64,000 bases of DNA from Norana najaformis (GCA_964023275.1 OZ029916.1:47247749-47311748), one strand, 5' to 3'; positions 46,752-58,854 are shown, counted from the stretch's first letter. Made by a program: numbers and translations. The notes: generated by a model not told the origin, from the letters alone.

Positions 46752-47525
46752 ATTACGATTACCATATGCTAAGCAAGCTAACGTACAAAAACATTCCTAG
46801 GATTTTATATAGGGGCCTACATGAAATAGCAAAATTTACTACTAAAAATGCTTATACACAAGGATTAATACATTTGTCAAGCATGACTTAGAAAAGAAAC
46901 AAACTTGCAATAATGAAAAAAATTTATAGTCAGTGAGGAATAACTTGTGGAAACTTTGCTTATAAATATATTTCTTTCAATTTGTGTCCCTGCCACATAT
47001 TCAAGTGCATCCCTACTGCCCCCAGAAGAGTCCTGAGTGCCTCACGAATCTATCGGTGCCTGGAATTCAGAGATACAAATGCTGTTACGGCCGAAATGAA
47101 ACACTGCCGACCAGTCGGTCGATGGCTGCATCTGCAATTCTGGACAGCAACGCACAGGCAGCTGACGACAACAACAACAACATCGCTTATGGTATATTTC
47201 TTCCGCCGCAACATCCAGCCATCCATTAACATGTTCGAATTGGCGTTTGGAATATTTCACGTGGAGCGCATGATATTGATCCTCGTCCTACTGATTCGAA
47301 GAGAAATATATTTATAAGCAAAGTTTCTACAAGCTATTCCTCACTGACTATGAATTATTTTTCATTATTGCATGTTTGTTTCTTTTATTAACCATGCTTG
47401 ATAAGTGTATTGATCCCTGTAAATAAGCTTTTTTAGTAGTAAATTTTGCTATTTCATGTAGGCCCCTATTAAACTCCTAGGAATGTTTTTGCATGTTAGC
47501 TTGCTTGGCATTTGGTAATCGTAAG
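46752..47525. mobile_element. Foldback element with ~225-bp inverted ends
   Basis: 46,752-46,976 and 47,302-47,525 are inverted copies of each other (ATTACGATTACC-ATGC-AAGC, AGGGGCCTACATGAAATAGC, TAGTCAGTGAGGAATA). The 325-bp core differs in composition and has an open frame with several Cys codons. No transposase is present. Confidence 0.75.
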
Positions 47526-47526
47526 C

Positions 47527-48893
47527 GTAATCTCGAGACTTCTTTTGTGGCAAAAGAAACCTAAGTTGCGGGAACCAGCTTATTCACAGGCGCTCAGTCA
47601 AACAAAAATGGATAGGCACGAAGGGTTCGGTTCAAGGTAAGATACAAGAGTCAGGCAGGCATACAGTCATACGGCTACAGCAGATGGTGTTTGGAATCAG
47701 AGAGGAAAGAGAGATAAAAGGAGGAAGAAGAATCAAGACAGGATTTGTGGAACAGGAGTGTTTTCTGTTTTGAATGAATGACCTGTGTAGAAATTGCAAG
47801 GTGTGAAGTGTATGGATAAGTTATATCGACCCTATATCCTCTATCGCTTAATAAGTCAAACTCGCAGTCAAAGTTCATAAACCATTGGAGATGCCGGGTC
47901 AAATTCTGAAAAAAAACTGAACTGGGTAGTGATTTCTAAAACTTTGGACCAGCTACCGAGAAGGTAAAAGAGCCCTACACTGTTCGGGTTAGTTATATGT
48001 TAGTCAATGTTTGCTTTATAATTCATAATTTTAGCAAATTAAAATAGTAATGCTAAACAGACATATGAATATAAGAAATAATCTATTAGCAATTATGTTA
48101 TAATAATGAGAATTGGTCCTGTCTTCTCCAGTGCCAACGGATAAAGATAGCGACCATCAATTGGTGCCTTGGGCATTACGATAAAGGCGCTTTAGATGTC
48201 ATTAGCCTAGATTACTTACTACTTATTACTTAGTCCTTCCTGTGCAGGTCTGCACATCGGGCAACGCCCAAACAATTGGTGACATATTTCCATGCCATGC
48301 AGCATGTCAATGCATGCATTTGCTTTAGAATGCACCTACGCAGCCAAACTGGCCATTCCAGAACAATTCTCCATAAACATTTTTCCAAATTCTAAAGCAT
48401 CCTAAATTTCTACCTTGGTTACAAAATAATATGACAACAAATAGTAGACCAATGGAAATTTTTTATGCAAGAGTTTGATAAGTTTAAAGTTTTAACCGAT
48501 CATAACGGTCCAAAGCTTTGGAATTCAAGATGATATTTCCACTTTCTCCTGACTCTTTGAAAATTGTGATGGATCATTTGTATCTCTAAAAATTATTAAT
48601 TAAAATTTAAAAAATTATTAATAGTAATAATTCTTGATTAGAACTTAATTATTCCATTTGGTGTGGCTGACAAAAGCACTGCAACAGATTTTTTCTGTAG
48701 ATTTGTTCAAGCGATTTCTCTTAGTTTATCTGCCACTGCTTGTCTCCGCCGGACAACCATGCGAGCATCGATGTGTAAGAATTGGACAGCAAACACAAAA
48801 TGTTTACAGTGCGTTTGGCGCATGTACAATGACCTTTACGTGAACCTCTCTGTGGCACGCCTGCCCTCTTGCGTCTGGGAACCCATATTTCTT
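47527..48893 (-). repeat. 1.36-kb repeat, copy 1 (inverted relative to copy 2)
   Basis: From GTAATCTCGAGACTTC to GTCTGGGAACCCATA this segment is nearly identical to the reverse complement of 56,081-57,441. The first ~400 nt are a LINE-A 3' end (ORF2 end IHSKQKTLLFHKSCLDSS on the minus strand); the rest belongs to no family I recognise and has no intact gene. Confidence 0.85.
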
Positions 48894-49394
48894 GCCTGGC
48901 GGTTGAGACTGAAATGGGTCACCGTAGACCAATCTTGTAGGAAATAGTTAGAATCTGCTGGGCTGATAGCAAATAGCTTTATGGGTTTCATAAATAACCG
49001 CGATTCCAGTTTCGGCCTTGGCTTTTTGAGACAAGGGAGAAAATTGCCACGAATCTGCCGTGATTTTACTGACAGCAATCGTTTGAGATGCTGTATCCGT
49101 GACGTGCTGATAGTAGGACTCTGCGCCAGGATCGTTCCTATTCGCACGTAATGTAGGTGTGGTGCCACTTCAGTTCCCGGACAAAGACGGTTCCTACTCC
49201 GCCAAATTTTGGCACAACACATAGGCGAATTTTAAAGTATCCTGCTACATTGACTACAAAATTGGATAAGGAACAATATTTTTAGGAAGACATTATAAAG
49301 TAAAAAGTAGAAACCGAATTAGTCACCCATGTGGTCTGTACTAACGCAGTCATACTTTGGACAAAACATGATTTTGACAAACGAAGCAGCACAA

Positions 49395-49590
49395 ACAGAT
49401 CCTATCCTGATTCCTCTTCTTTCCCTTATCCCTCCTGCAGATCTAATTCCAAACACCACCCACCGTAGCCGTCTGACAAACTGCCTTACTGCCTGACTCT
49501 TGGATCTTGACCTGGAGACGAACCCTTCCTGCCTATCGATTTTATTTTGCTGAGTTCCTGTGAATGAGCTGGTTCCCGCTACTTAGCTTC
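49395..49590 (+). mobile_element. LINE-A 3' end, left arm of a head-to-head pair
   Basis: ATCCTATCCTGATTCC, CTATCGATTTTATTTTGCTG and GGTTCCCGCTACTTAGCTTC run in sense orientation and end at the hexamer tail shared with the next entry. Confidence 0.7.
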
Positions 49591-49945
49591 GTAATCGTAT
49601 CGTAATCGTAATCTCGAGATTTCTACAGCGCTCAACGAAAGCTAAGTCGCGGGAACCAGCTTATTCACAGGCGCTCAGTCAAAACAAAATCGATAGGCAA
49701 AAGGGTCAAGATCCAGGAGTCAGGCACTCAGACAGTCGGACGGCTACGGTGGATGCTGTTTGAAATTGAAGCGAGAAGAGAGATAAGAGGAAGAGGAAGA
49801 ATCAGGATAAGATTTCTGGAAAAGAAGTGTTTTCAGTCTTGAGTGAAAGACCTGTGCAGAAACTGAAAGAGGTGAAGTGTTGGTGAGTTCGTATGATTGA
49901 CCAGACAACTGTCGCAATTCTGGCGGGAGTTTATTCCAAAGGGGT
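49575..49945 (-). mobile_element. LINE-A 3' end, right arm of a head-to-head pair
   Basis: Starting at CGTAATCGTAATCTCGAGAT the family runs in the opposite direction to about GCAATTCTGGCGGGAGTTTA. The two copies meet tail to tail. Confidence 0.75.
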
Positions 49946-50634
49946 GGGGCAGCTATGGCTATCGAGCGATTTCCAAATTTTAAGGATGAGGTGACGGGAG
50001 GGCGAAGAAGTGTTAGGACAGATGAGGAGCGGGTTGAACGGAGTGGTTGGATAGTAAATAATTGACGAAGATAGGAGGGTTGGGAGGATTGAAGTGTGTT
50101 GTAGGTGAGGGATAAGACTTTGTACTCTATTCGCTTCCAATGGGCGCGGTAGAATCTCGTGTGTACGATTATGATTACGAAACAGTGTTGACGAAACAGT
50201 TATATTTTAAGAAAATTTTGCACGTGAGCCAATCACAAGCTGTTTTCGCCTGGACCTAATTTGGCCTCGTGCCAATTTTTCTTCTTTACTCGGCCTTCCT
50301 GTTTGGGGTTTCCCAACTCGCCCGATGACAAACATAATACGGCCCTTCTTCTTCTAGGCGGCGCTAGATTTTCTCTGTTAATTAAGGCACATTAAAACCG
50401 AACCAGGTCGAGAGTAGCAATTTCGACACCCTTGGCAACACTAACGATGTCATGCGCAGAGGAGACGGGAAGATGAAAGCAGAGCGCGCATTCGAGGTCC
50501 GTAATTTTATCGGTTGCTCAAAGAAATCCATGGGAATGCTGATTCGCTCTTGTTCCATCTTCTCCATGGGTGATCTCAGCGGCCATCAAAGATATGGGTG
50601 GCTCCGCCCCTGCGCGTGATTGCTTTGTTGAGTT

Positions 50635-50845
50635 TCGCTTCAAAGTCTACCCAAGAGTTAAATACGAATATGAGTCTCCTCGAGTGAGAACGTTGAATTA
50701 CTGATTTTAAATTTTAATATAGAAAAAATACACTTTAAAACACTATTGATAGCTTAACTCTCCCTCGAAGCGATAAATCACAGCTACCATCTTAGCGTAA
50801 TCGACCTATTAAGTCCAACACGTGATCATGACCTATGACCTTGCC
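50635..50845. repeat. Dispersed repeat shared with 35980-36195
   Basis: CTTCAAAGTCTACCC, GAGTCT-GTGAGAA-GTTGAA, CTGATTTT, CAGCTACCATC and TAAGTCC-CACGT occur in the same order in both places. Confidence 0.55.
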
Positions 50846-51098
50846 TGGAATCTACCTTTAAGTGTATATAGTTATTGGTAAGATCCATTGGTTGCATTGT
50901 TCCTGTCTGTCGCCTATACCCTATATATCCAAAATTTAAATTCCTCCTTTAAAATTCTGTGTTTCTGTCTCTTAATTTCTGCCTATACATCTGCTCATCT
51001 AGAAAGATAGATACGTACCTGCAATGCTGTGTGTAATTTCAGTCAGGTCAGACCATGTTTGATCTTTGGCTGAATCCTACTTGAAGCACACATACAGT

Positions 51099-51287
51099 CG
51101 GTCAGTCAGTCAGACAGTCAGTCAGTCAGTCAGTCAGTCAGTCAGTCAGTCAGTCAGTCAGTCAGTCAGTCAGTCAATCGGTCAGTCAGTCAGTCAATCG
51201 GTCAGTCAGTCAGTCAATCGGTCAGTCAGTCAGCCAATCAGCCAGCCAGCCAGTCAGTCAGTCAGTCAATCAGTCAGTCAGTCAGTC
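51099..51287. repeat. (GTCA)n microsatellite
   Basis: About 190 nt of GTCA units with an interspersed AATCG variant; the Ser-Val-Ser-Gln ORF is a product of the repeat. Confidence 0.95.
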
Positions 51288-51339
51288 TTAGGACGTCCCA
51301 CGAATGGGCAACGCTCGGGAATTCCAAACACACGCTTGG

Positions 51340-52190
51340 CGTGTTGTTTTTGATGTTTCTCGACGGCCATCCACTCCCTACGTTCCGCTGGGACAGCGCG
51401 GCCTCATCTGCACCCTAATTGGTTAATGTAATCTGCGCGTCCCGACATTACCAAGTTAATTGATGGCCCGGCTGCCTTAGAGACGCCGCAGCGCATCCGG
51501 AACTTAGCGAGCGAGCGTCGTAGACTCCCTGCTGCATTAACCTAAGTAGTCACGGAACATCAGACAGTTTAATTGTGACTGCGAACTCGAAAGTGTCTTC
51601 GTCGTCCGAAACTGTCGTCTTCGGAACCGTCAGATATTTGTTACAGTGGACAGAAAATTGCCTTTTTCGCCCCGCGGAATTGTCCGAAGGAATCAATTAG
51701 TTGTCGTTTTGTGCTAATTTTTCATCAGTGTTAATTGGAAGTTTGACACACCGATTATCGTTGATTTACTGTTTAAGTGATACGCAGTTTTTTATTTATA
51801 ATTTTCCAATCCATGTCGCTTACGTTGCGTTGCTTATTGGTCACGTATCCTTCCGCGCTGGGACTATAATTAAGTAGATTGTCGCGATTGCTAGCAGTTA
51901 CTGTACTAGCTTCTTGTCTTTTTGGCTGTGGCACCATGTGTATGGAATGGTCTAAGTTTTCTTGCATTTATAATTATACCTCTCTTCGTCATCAGCTGTT
52001 TACAATTTAACCACCTCAATGATCCGATCAAATCTTCCATCTTCTGCCCTAGTAGGGCTACTTCTCAGGTCCTTCCTGTTATCTCAAGTGGAATTTGGTA
52101 ATCGCTTTATGACTCCCATCTTTTTGAATAAACTCCTGTCAGAACTTCGGGCAGTGTGTATCTGAGCCCATGCTACCAGTTCATGAACTC
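51340..52190. other. Single-copy stretch, GC-richer at its start
   Basis: 51,360-51,560 is GC-richer and contains TAATTGG, TTAATG and TTAATTGATGG, which resemble homeodomain sites. No ORF is convincing. It could be an intronic control element, but this is only a guess. Confidence 0.25.
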
Positions 52191-52199
52191 TACTCTACT

Positions 52200-52460
52200 G
52201 GCAATTTCTGCGAACGCCTTTGGTTCGAAACTGAACAAAGTATTTAAAAAAATCCTGTCCCTATTCCCCCTTTTCTCCATACTGATTAAATTCTAAACAC
52301 AATCCACCGTAGTCGTCTGTTTCATGTCTACCTACCTGGTCTTTGGATCCAGGCTCGCCGATTTGTTTTTGACTAAGCGCCATACATAGCCAGATAGATG
52401 CATACTGCTGTACCAATTACATGTACAAATATTGGTACATTATATACATTTGTAATTGTA
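52200..52460 (+). mobile_element. LINE-A 3' end
   Basis: GCAATTTCTGCGAACGCC, CTATTCCCCCTTTTCTCC, CACAATCCACCGTAGTCGTC and TTGTTTTTGACTAAGCGCC follow the family; the tail is rearranged. Confidence 0.55.
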
Positions 52461-52469
52461 ATTCTAACC

Positions 52470-53880
52470 AGGATCTTATTTATATTACATTAGGGTCTTT
52501 ATTGGCTCTTTATTCAGTACAGTTTTTAAGAACTCCTTATCTGGTTTTTGCTCGACTGATCGTTGTTTGATGGATTGTTCACTTCTTCAATTGTTTTACG
52601 TGAAAGTCGATCCAATTCGGCTCAGTTTCTTGGAGTATTTGGTGTTGTAGTTCTTGTGCTTAGCCTCTGCTCTTTACTGTTCCGTGCATGGAACGTGCAT
52701 TGTTGATACACGAAGAGGTTTTCCCGATTGAGACCCTAAAATCCACTAAAGGGATATTGTTCTAAATTTATTCCTACTTGTGTGAATTGCAGCAGGGCAC
52801 TCCGCGCGTCTAGGCCTCAGTGACGAAATTAAACCCGTCATCAATTCCATAATATTGTTCATAGTTTCAATACCGCCCCAGCGGAATCATAATAGCCGAG
52901 AAACGGAAATTCATAATCAGCACGAGCTCTACCCTGGTCGCGCGCGCTCCCGTTTAATATCAGAAGACCTGAGATGTCAGATATCAGTATGGTATAAATC
53001 ATTTCAGATTTATGATCTGACTAGGACTTGCCGTCTGATTTTATTAGTTTTTTTGATAGATCGCCGATCGGCGTGGTCTTCGTGGTTCGACCGGACATTT
53101 AAGTGGATTTGCTTCTGTGGCCATCGATGAAGAACTGTGCTTCGTCTAAAGTCCTCGGCCTTGCTCTAGGCTGTCCTAACTGGAATAAGTGGAATTTTGT
53201 GGAGTAGTTTTATTTTCGCAAGAATTGCGGAAAAGCTCTTTTCTTATTTGCCAGAAAGGACGTGGGACCCGAAAATGTTATTCAGTTACCCTTTTGATGT
53301 TTTTCCATCAGTTTGAGATATGGTCAGATTATTGGCAGTTTATTAGGTGATACTCGCATTTCTGTGTGACTTTGCTTGCTTTAAAAATTTTCGTTATAAT
53401 GATAATAATAATAACAATAGCAACCCACGATCCACTGGAGACCAACTACCTGCTCCAAAGACTCAGTGGCTGTCCAGCGTGGGAACACCATCTTCTTCTC
53501 GGGAACTCTACTATGCACATCTAGGATGACAATAATACCAATAACTTAGAAATGTCATAATAATAATAATAATAATAATAATAATATAAATATTAATAAT
53601 ACTCAACAGAAACAACAATGTGTGTCAGATGTGTTGTCAAGACCACGGCAAAATTTCAAAACCAAAATCCACGTTTAATTTTGGGACCTGGATAGAATTA
53701 GTTTGAAACCTGAACAGAATTTCTAGACCAATACGAAATTTTGAAACCAAAATTTAAAAAAAACAGAATTTAAGATGAAGAACAACATTTGAAGCAAAAC
53801 GCTTTTACATTAGGCTATGTGGCCTCTCAACAAATAAAGAGTCTATCCCTTTGAACAGTTTGCTAAACCGATAGCGAGCC
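52470..53880. other. Single-copy DNA with AAT runs
   Basis: No gene seen. Contains AAT/AATA runs at 53,398-53,418 and 53,555-53,587. Confidence 0.35.
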
Positions 53881-53904
53881 TATCCTTCAGGCCCTCCACT
53901 GAAA

Positions 53905-54115
53905 ACTGAAGACATCTATCCTGCAGATCCATTTCCAAACACCACCCACCGTAGCCGTCTGACCACCTGCCTGCCAGACTCTTGGATCTTGACCAGGAAC
54001 CGAATCCTTCTTGCCTATCAATTTTGTTTTGATTGAATGCCTGTGAATAAGTTGATTCCCGCGTCTTAGCTTTCGTTGGGCGCTGTATAAATCTCGAGCT
54101 TACAATTATGAATAG
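53905..54115 (+). mobile_element. LINE-A 3' end
   Basis: ATCCATTTCCAAACACCACC, CACCGTAGCCGTCTGACC, CTATCAATTTTGTTTTGATT and TTTCGTTGGGCGCTGTATAA match the family. Confidence 0.7.
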
Positions 54116-54289
54116 CTTAGATAGAAAGAAATAAAGAGCCTGTCCTTAAGAAGAGCTTAGCTGAAAAGAAACTGCCAAGTTCACATGTCACACCACTGTG
54201 ATTTGACCCAAGACACACACCTTATTGAATTAGGCTAGGTTAGAACACGAATGCAAAACAACAAAACCGTATTTAATACTGTCCGCCTT

Positions 54290-54460
54290 CCAAAGCCCAG
54301 AAGTGCACACACGACCATACGACAGAGTATCAATAGCTCTGATGCCTTCTTGTGAATGAAGGACTTGCTCAAAGTCCCTACACAGTAATGCCTTGGGTGA
54401 GGCTCGAACCCCTACTCACTGTATTAGAGAAGAGCGCAACAACTAACTGACTGTCATCAA
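54290..54460 (-). mobile_element. SINE-1 copy
   Basis: Reverse orientation: GTGAATGAAGGACTTGCTC (body), GAGGCTCGAACCCC (B box) and CAACTAACTGACTGTC (head). Confidence 0.65.
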
Positions 54461-55141
54461 TGCTAGAATATCTGATTTGCCGACAATCTATTGCTTAGTG
54501 TGTTGGACAGTCAGGTGTTCAATTGTCCTCAGGGACGAAAAGATAATACAAGACTTCTGTTCCAGTATCATCCTCTAGCGAACTCAGCTGTGTGTGTATG
54601 CATCTGGCTATTCATATCAAATCTTATATAATCTAATGACTTCTACTGCGCCGTTATCATAATGCCCAAGGCATCAGTCAAAGGTCGCTTCAAGTGGTAT
54701 TGTTATGAAAATCATAATCCATTGGAGAAGCGACAGGTAAAAGAAACCAGAAGTTAGGCTACCATGGGAAAGCCACTTGGGACATTCTGAGAGCATTCTG
54801 CGGTGCCGAAGAATACTAATAAGTAAAAAAGAAATTAATGTTTTGGTCGATTTGTGTCATAAATAAACGAAGCTGGTATAATATATGTTTAATTGTTTTC
54901 AGTGTGAACTATCGCAGCTGTTGCATACGCTGTCCGAGAAGGTTCGGTCGAGCACGGAACTAATTCACAGACTGAGACTAATGCAAGAACATGTACAGGT
55001 ATGGCCGTATCAGCCATTTCGTAATCGTATTCGTATGTGTATGAATGTATCTTAGTTATGCATGTCCTGGAACAATGTATGTATGTATGAATATATGCAA
55101 GTATGGATGTGTGTATATATGGATGTATGTGTCGATGCACC

Positions 55142-55440
55142 ATATATATTTGAGCCGAGGATTGGCTGCACCACGGACAGTTTTGTGCCATCTGCCTTGA
55201 CTAGTGTAATAACTGGTCAATCAATAAATCAGCCTACGACTATGTTATCGATCCATGTCATCGTGGGTCTTCCCCGAACTCGGGATCCAGGAACTGTGCC
55301 TTGTAGTTTGTAGCAATATTGTAATTATAACTGTCATTGTAATCACAGATTTATACAGCGTCTTCAAGATAAACTCATTATCATAGGCGCTGCCAATCTG
55401 ACAACATTAAAACCGCAATCGAACAAACTGGTTTTCAAGT
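55142..55440 (-). mobile_element. LINE ORF2 end next to a LINE-B tail
   Basis: 55,142-55,308 on the minus strand encodes GTVPGSRVRGRPTMTWIDNI and AANPRLK-like remains, the ORF2 ending also seen at 21,985. 55,315-55,440 is a reverse LINE-B terminus (GTAATCACAGATTTATACAG, CATAGGCGCTGCC). Confidence 0.65.
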
Positions 55441-55544
55441 GCTTAGCAGTTGTGGGATAGAGGTAAAGAATGAGACGGTGACATATAACTTCATGAGATA
55501 AGGTGAAACACAGCAAGACAATGGCGCATTAGCATTAATATCAA

Positions 55545-55875
55545 ACTGAATGCTTTTCCGGATCGGTAACCAGCGCAGTTCCCCAACTCTCACCTTCAAT
55601 TCACCCCTTGCAATCTCTGCACAGGTCTTCGACTCAAAACTGAAAGCACTCCTCTTCCGCAGATCATATCCAGACTCGCCTACTCCCACTTACCTATCCT
55701 GCAGATCCAATTCCACCCACTGTAGCTGCCTGCCTGCCTGCCTGCCTCTTTGATCTTGAACTGGAACCGAACCCTCCTTGCCTGTAGATTTTATTTTGAC
55801 TGAGCGCCTGTGAATATGCTGATTCCCGCAACTTAGAGTTCGTTGGGTAGAAATCTCGGGTTTACGAATGCGATT
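55545..55875 (+). mobile_element. LINE-A ORF2 end and 3' UTR
   Basis: The frame reads SPLAISAQVFDSKLKALLFR then SYPDSPTPTYLSC, followed by the 3' UTR to GAAATCTCGGGTTTACG. It is one of the best preserved ORF2 endings in the window. Confidence 0.7.
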
Positions 55876-56080
55876 ACGATCCTTCCACATGAAACTGGAT
55901 ATATGCCGAACCTCGGTATGCAACCAGTCACCGGGCCCCAGCCTGCACCCAGACTGCAGTTAGTTAATAAGGAAGGAGTTAAGCCTGCAAAAACATACCG
56001 GCACATACCTACATAAATGGATACAGACAGACACAGTTGCACATGAGCCTTGATTACAGCAATTGTAGTTTTGCAGGCTT

Positions 56081-57441
56081 AACTATGGGTTCCCAGACGC
56101 AAGAGGGCAGGCGTGCCACAGAGAGGTTCACGTAAAGGTCATTGTACATGCGCCAAACCCACTGTAAACATTTTGTGTTTGCTGTCCAATTCTTACACAT
56201 CGATGCTCGCATGGTTGTCCGGCGGAGACAAGCAGTGGCAGATAAACTAAGAGAAATCGCTTGAACAAATCCACAGAAAAAATCTGTTGCAGTGTTTTTG
56301 TTAGCCACACCAAATGGAATAATTAAGTTCTAATCAAGAATTATTACTATTAATAATTTTTTTAAATTTTAGTTAATAATTTTTAGAGATACAAATGATC
56401 CATCACAATTTTCAAAGAGTCAGGAGAAAGTGGAAATATCATCTTGAATTCCAAAGCTTTGGACCGTTATGTTGGGTTAAACTTTAAACTTGTCAAATTC
56501 TTGCATAAAAAATTTCCATTGGTCTACTATTTGTTGTCATATTATTTTGTAACCAAGGTAGAAATTTAGGATGCTTTAGAATTTGGAAAAATGTTTATGG
56601 AGAATTGTTCTGGAATGGCCAGTTTGGCTGCGTAGGTGCATTCTAAAGCAAATGCATGCATTGACATGCTGCATGGCATGGAAATATGTCACCAATTGTT
56701 TGGGCGTTGCCCGATGTGCAGACCTGCACAGGAAGGACTAAGTAATAAGTAGTAAGTAATCTAGGCTAATGACATCTAAAGCGCCTTTATCGTAATGCCC
56801 AAGGCACCAATTGATGGTCGCTATCATTATCCGTTGGCACTGGAGAAGACAGGACCAATTCTCATTATTATAACATAATTGCTAATAGATTATTTCTTAT
56901 ATTCATATGTCTGTTTAGCATTACTATTTTAATTTGCTAACATTATGAATTATAAAGCAAACATTGACTAACATATAACTAACCCGAACAGTGTAGGGCT
57001 CTTTTACCTTCTCGGTAGCTGGTCCAAAGTTTTAGAAATCACTACCCAGTTCAGTTTTTTTCAGAATTTGACCCGGCATCTCCAATGGTTTATGAACTTT
57101 GACTGCGAGTTTGACTTATTAAGCGATAGAGGATATAGGGTCGATATAACTTATCCATACACTTCACACCTTGCAATTTCTACACAGGTCATTCATTCAA
57201 AACAGAAAACACTCCTGTTCCACAAATCCTGTCTTGATTCTTCTTCTTCCTCTTATCTCTCTTTCGTCTCTGATTCCAAACACCATCTGCTGTAGCCGTA
57301 TGACTGTATGCCTGCCTGGCTCTTGTATCTTACCTTGAACCGAACCCTTCGTGCCTATCAATTTTGGTTTGACTGAGCGCCTGTGAATAAGCTGGTTCCC
57401 GCAACTTAGGTTTCATTTGCCACAAAAGAAGTCTCGAGATT
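56081..57441 (+). repeat. 1.36-kb repeat, copy 2 (inverted relative to copy 1)
   Basis: This is the partner of 47,527-48,893. Translated stretches differ from copy 1 by only a few residues (for example SSSSSYLSFVSDS against SSSSFYLSFLSDS), so the pair is young or gene-converted. Flanks differ at both ends and show no target-site duplication. Confidence 0.85.
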
Positions 57442-57716
57442 ACCCCATTATGTTTGTATGTATTGGTTTGTATATATTTGTACATTATGCCATTGCGCGT
57501 TTCTCGGGGTGACCTTTTAGTCTCGATCCTGCCATTTGCCCGCTGAAATGATGAAGTAATAAAACGTTTATGGTAACATTGTTTAGCGATAAATATGATA
57601 AAGTAGGGCAAAGAACAGGAGTCAAGAAATGAAGGGCAGATAAAGCGAGAAGTTTAGGCAAAATGCAGGAAAAATGCCCCAAAAAATCTGATGACTAGAG
57701 AAGGTTATCAGATATT

Positions 57717-58075
57717 TTAGCGACGAGAAACCTGGAAATTGGCTCCAAAACGGTTGTGGCTAGAAAAAACAGATATTTTTCACCATACAAGACTTCAACC
57801 ATGGTGAATCTGGCTCCTCTTTCTCAACACCTGAGTCAACCATTGCTGTTGGACTCCATTTACATTTAAACAATTATCTTTTTTGATATAGCCACCTTTC
57901 TTTTTTAGTGACAGAAAACCTAGAAATTGGCTCCAGAGCGGAGGTTGCTAAAAACAAATTTTTCACCATATAAGACCTCAGCCACGGTTAAATTGGCCTC
58001 TCTTTCTGAACCCCTGGGTCCATCAGTGCGCTTGAGCCCCATTTACATTTAAGTTTTTTTTACACCCGCCTTTCT
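57717..58075. repeat. Two tandem ~185-bp units
   Basis: GAGAAACCTGGAAATTGGCT / CAGAAAACCTAGAAATTGGC, TTTTTCACCATA-AAGAC and CCCATTTACATTTAA occur twice in the same order. Confidence 0.7.
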
Positions 58076-58324
58076 GCATCTGGTCCTAGTACACACCGCT
58101 TGGCCTAATTCGATTTTCAAATGTCATAGGTTGGTTGCACTTCTGATATTTTTCACACTCTGTGCTGGCCAAACTAGATTTGCAGCTTTCTTCTGTATAG
58201 TCGTGTGACTTCTGTCTATATAATTACACAGATGGAGTTCGTCTCTGAACCAAAGCCGACTTTCCCTTTGCCTTTTACGGACGGTGAAGAAATGCGGAGT
58301 TTATTGTTACGATTGTTTTTCAAA

Positions 58325-58840
58325 TTAAATAAGTAAGTAAGTAAGTAATGCATTTGTTAACACGCCATATACCCATCAGCTGAGCGAGGAATATTAGGCA
58401 TTGGTGGGTCACGGCAGTCAGACAACAGAAACGAGATGGTAAAAATAGATCCTGAGCCACTTTTCGATTATGTCTATTGACTTATTTTGCTGTGAGTAAT
58501 GTAAACAGATAGATGGTTCCAGATGGCTGGTGCTGAACTGTCATCCTGATCATCTCCTTGACTATCCTATGAATACAACCCTGGGAGATGCAGTGGAGTT
58601 AAGACAGATCGAGTCTGGTTACTACTTTGTTGGACGACCATCTGTGGAATATCATGCTGCTTAGCGCTCACACAGTCCTCCATCCCTTTGGAGTTTGTAA
58701 ATGAGTACCAACACAAGTTGGGAGGCTTAAACGTTGGACTGTCTTTGGATTGCTGTGGTTGTGTCTTTGCCTCAAACAAATTATCCGTTGATCTCGAGAT
58801 CACACTTCTGAGTGGTTCAACAGGGGAATGTAAGCAAGTC
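58325..58840 (-). mobile_element. (AAGT)n-headed retroelement 3' end, longest copy
   Basis: AAGTAAGTAAGTAAGTAATG is followed by TTGTTAACACGCCATATACC, GGGTCACGGCAGTCAGACAA and GATGGTTCCAGATGGCTGGT. The first 250 nt align with 62,140-62,350. No reading frame is kept. Confidence 0.6.
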
Positions 58841-58854
58841 TGATACCCTTACCT

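Noticed and set aside
48663..48947. Cys-containing ORF (ATACLRRTTMRASMCKNW...) also present at 56,054-56,308
   Set aside because: It is conserved only because the 1.36-kb repeat is young; copies differ at the C-terminus where the repeat ends, and no family was recognised.
51066..51353. Ser-Val-Ser-Gln repeat protein
   Set aside because: Pure translation of a GTCA microsatellite.
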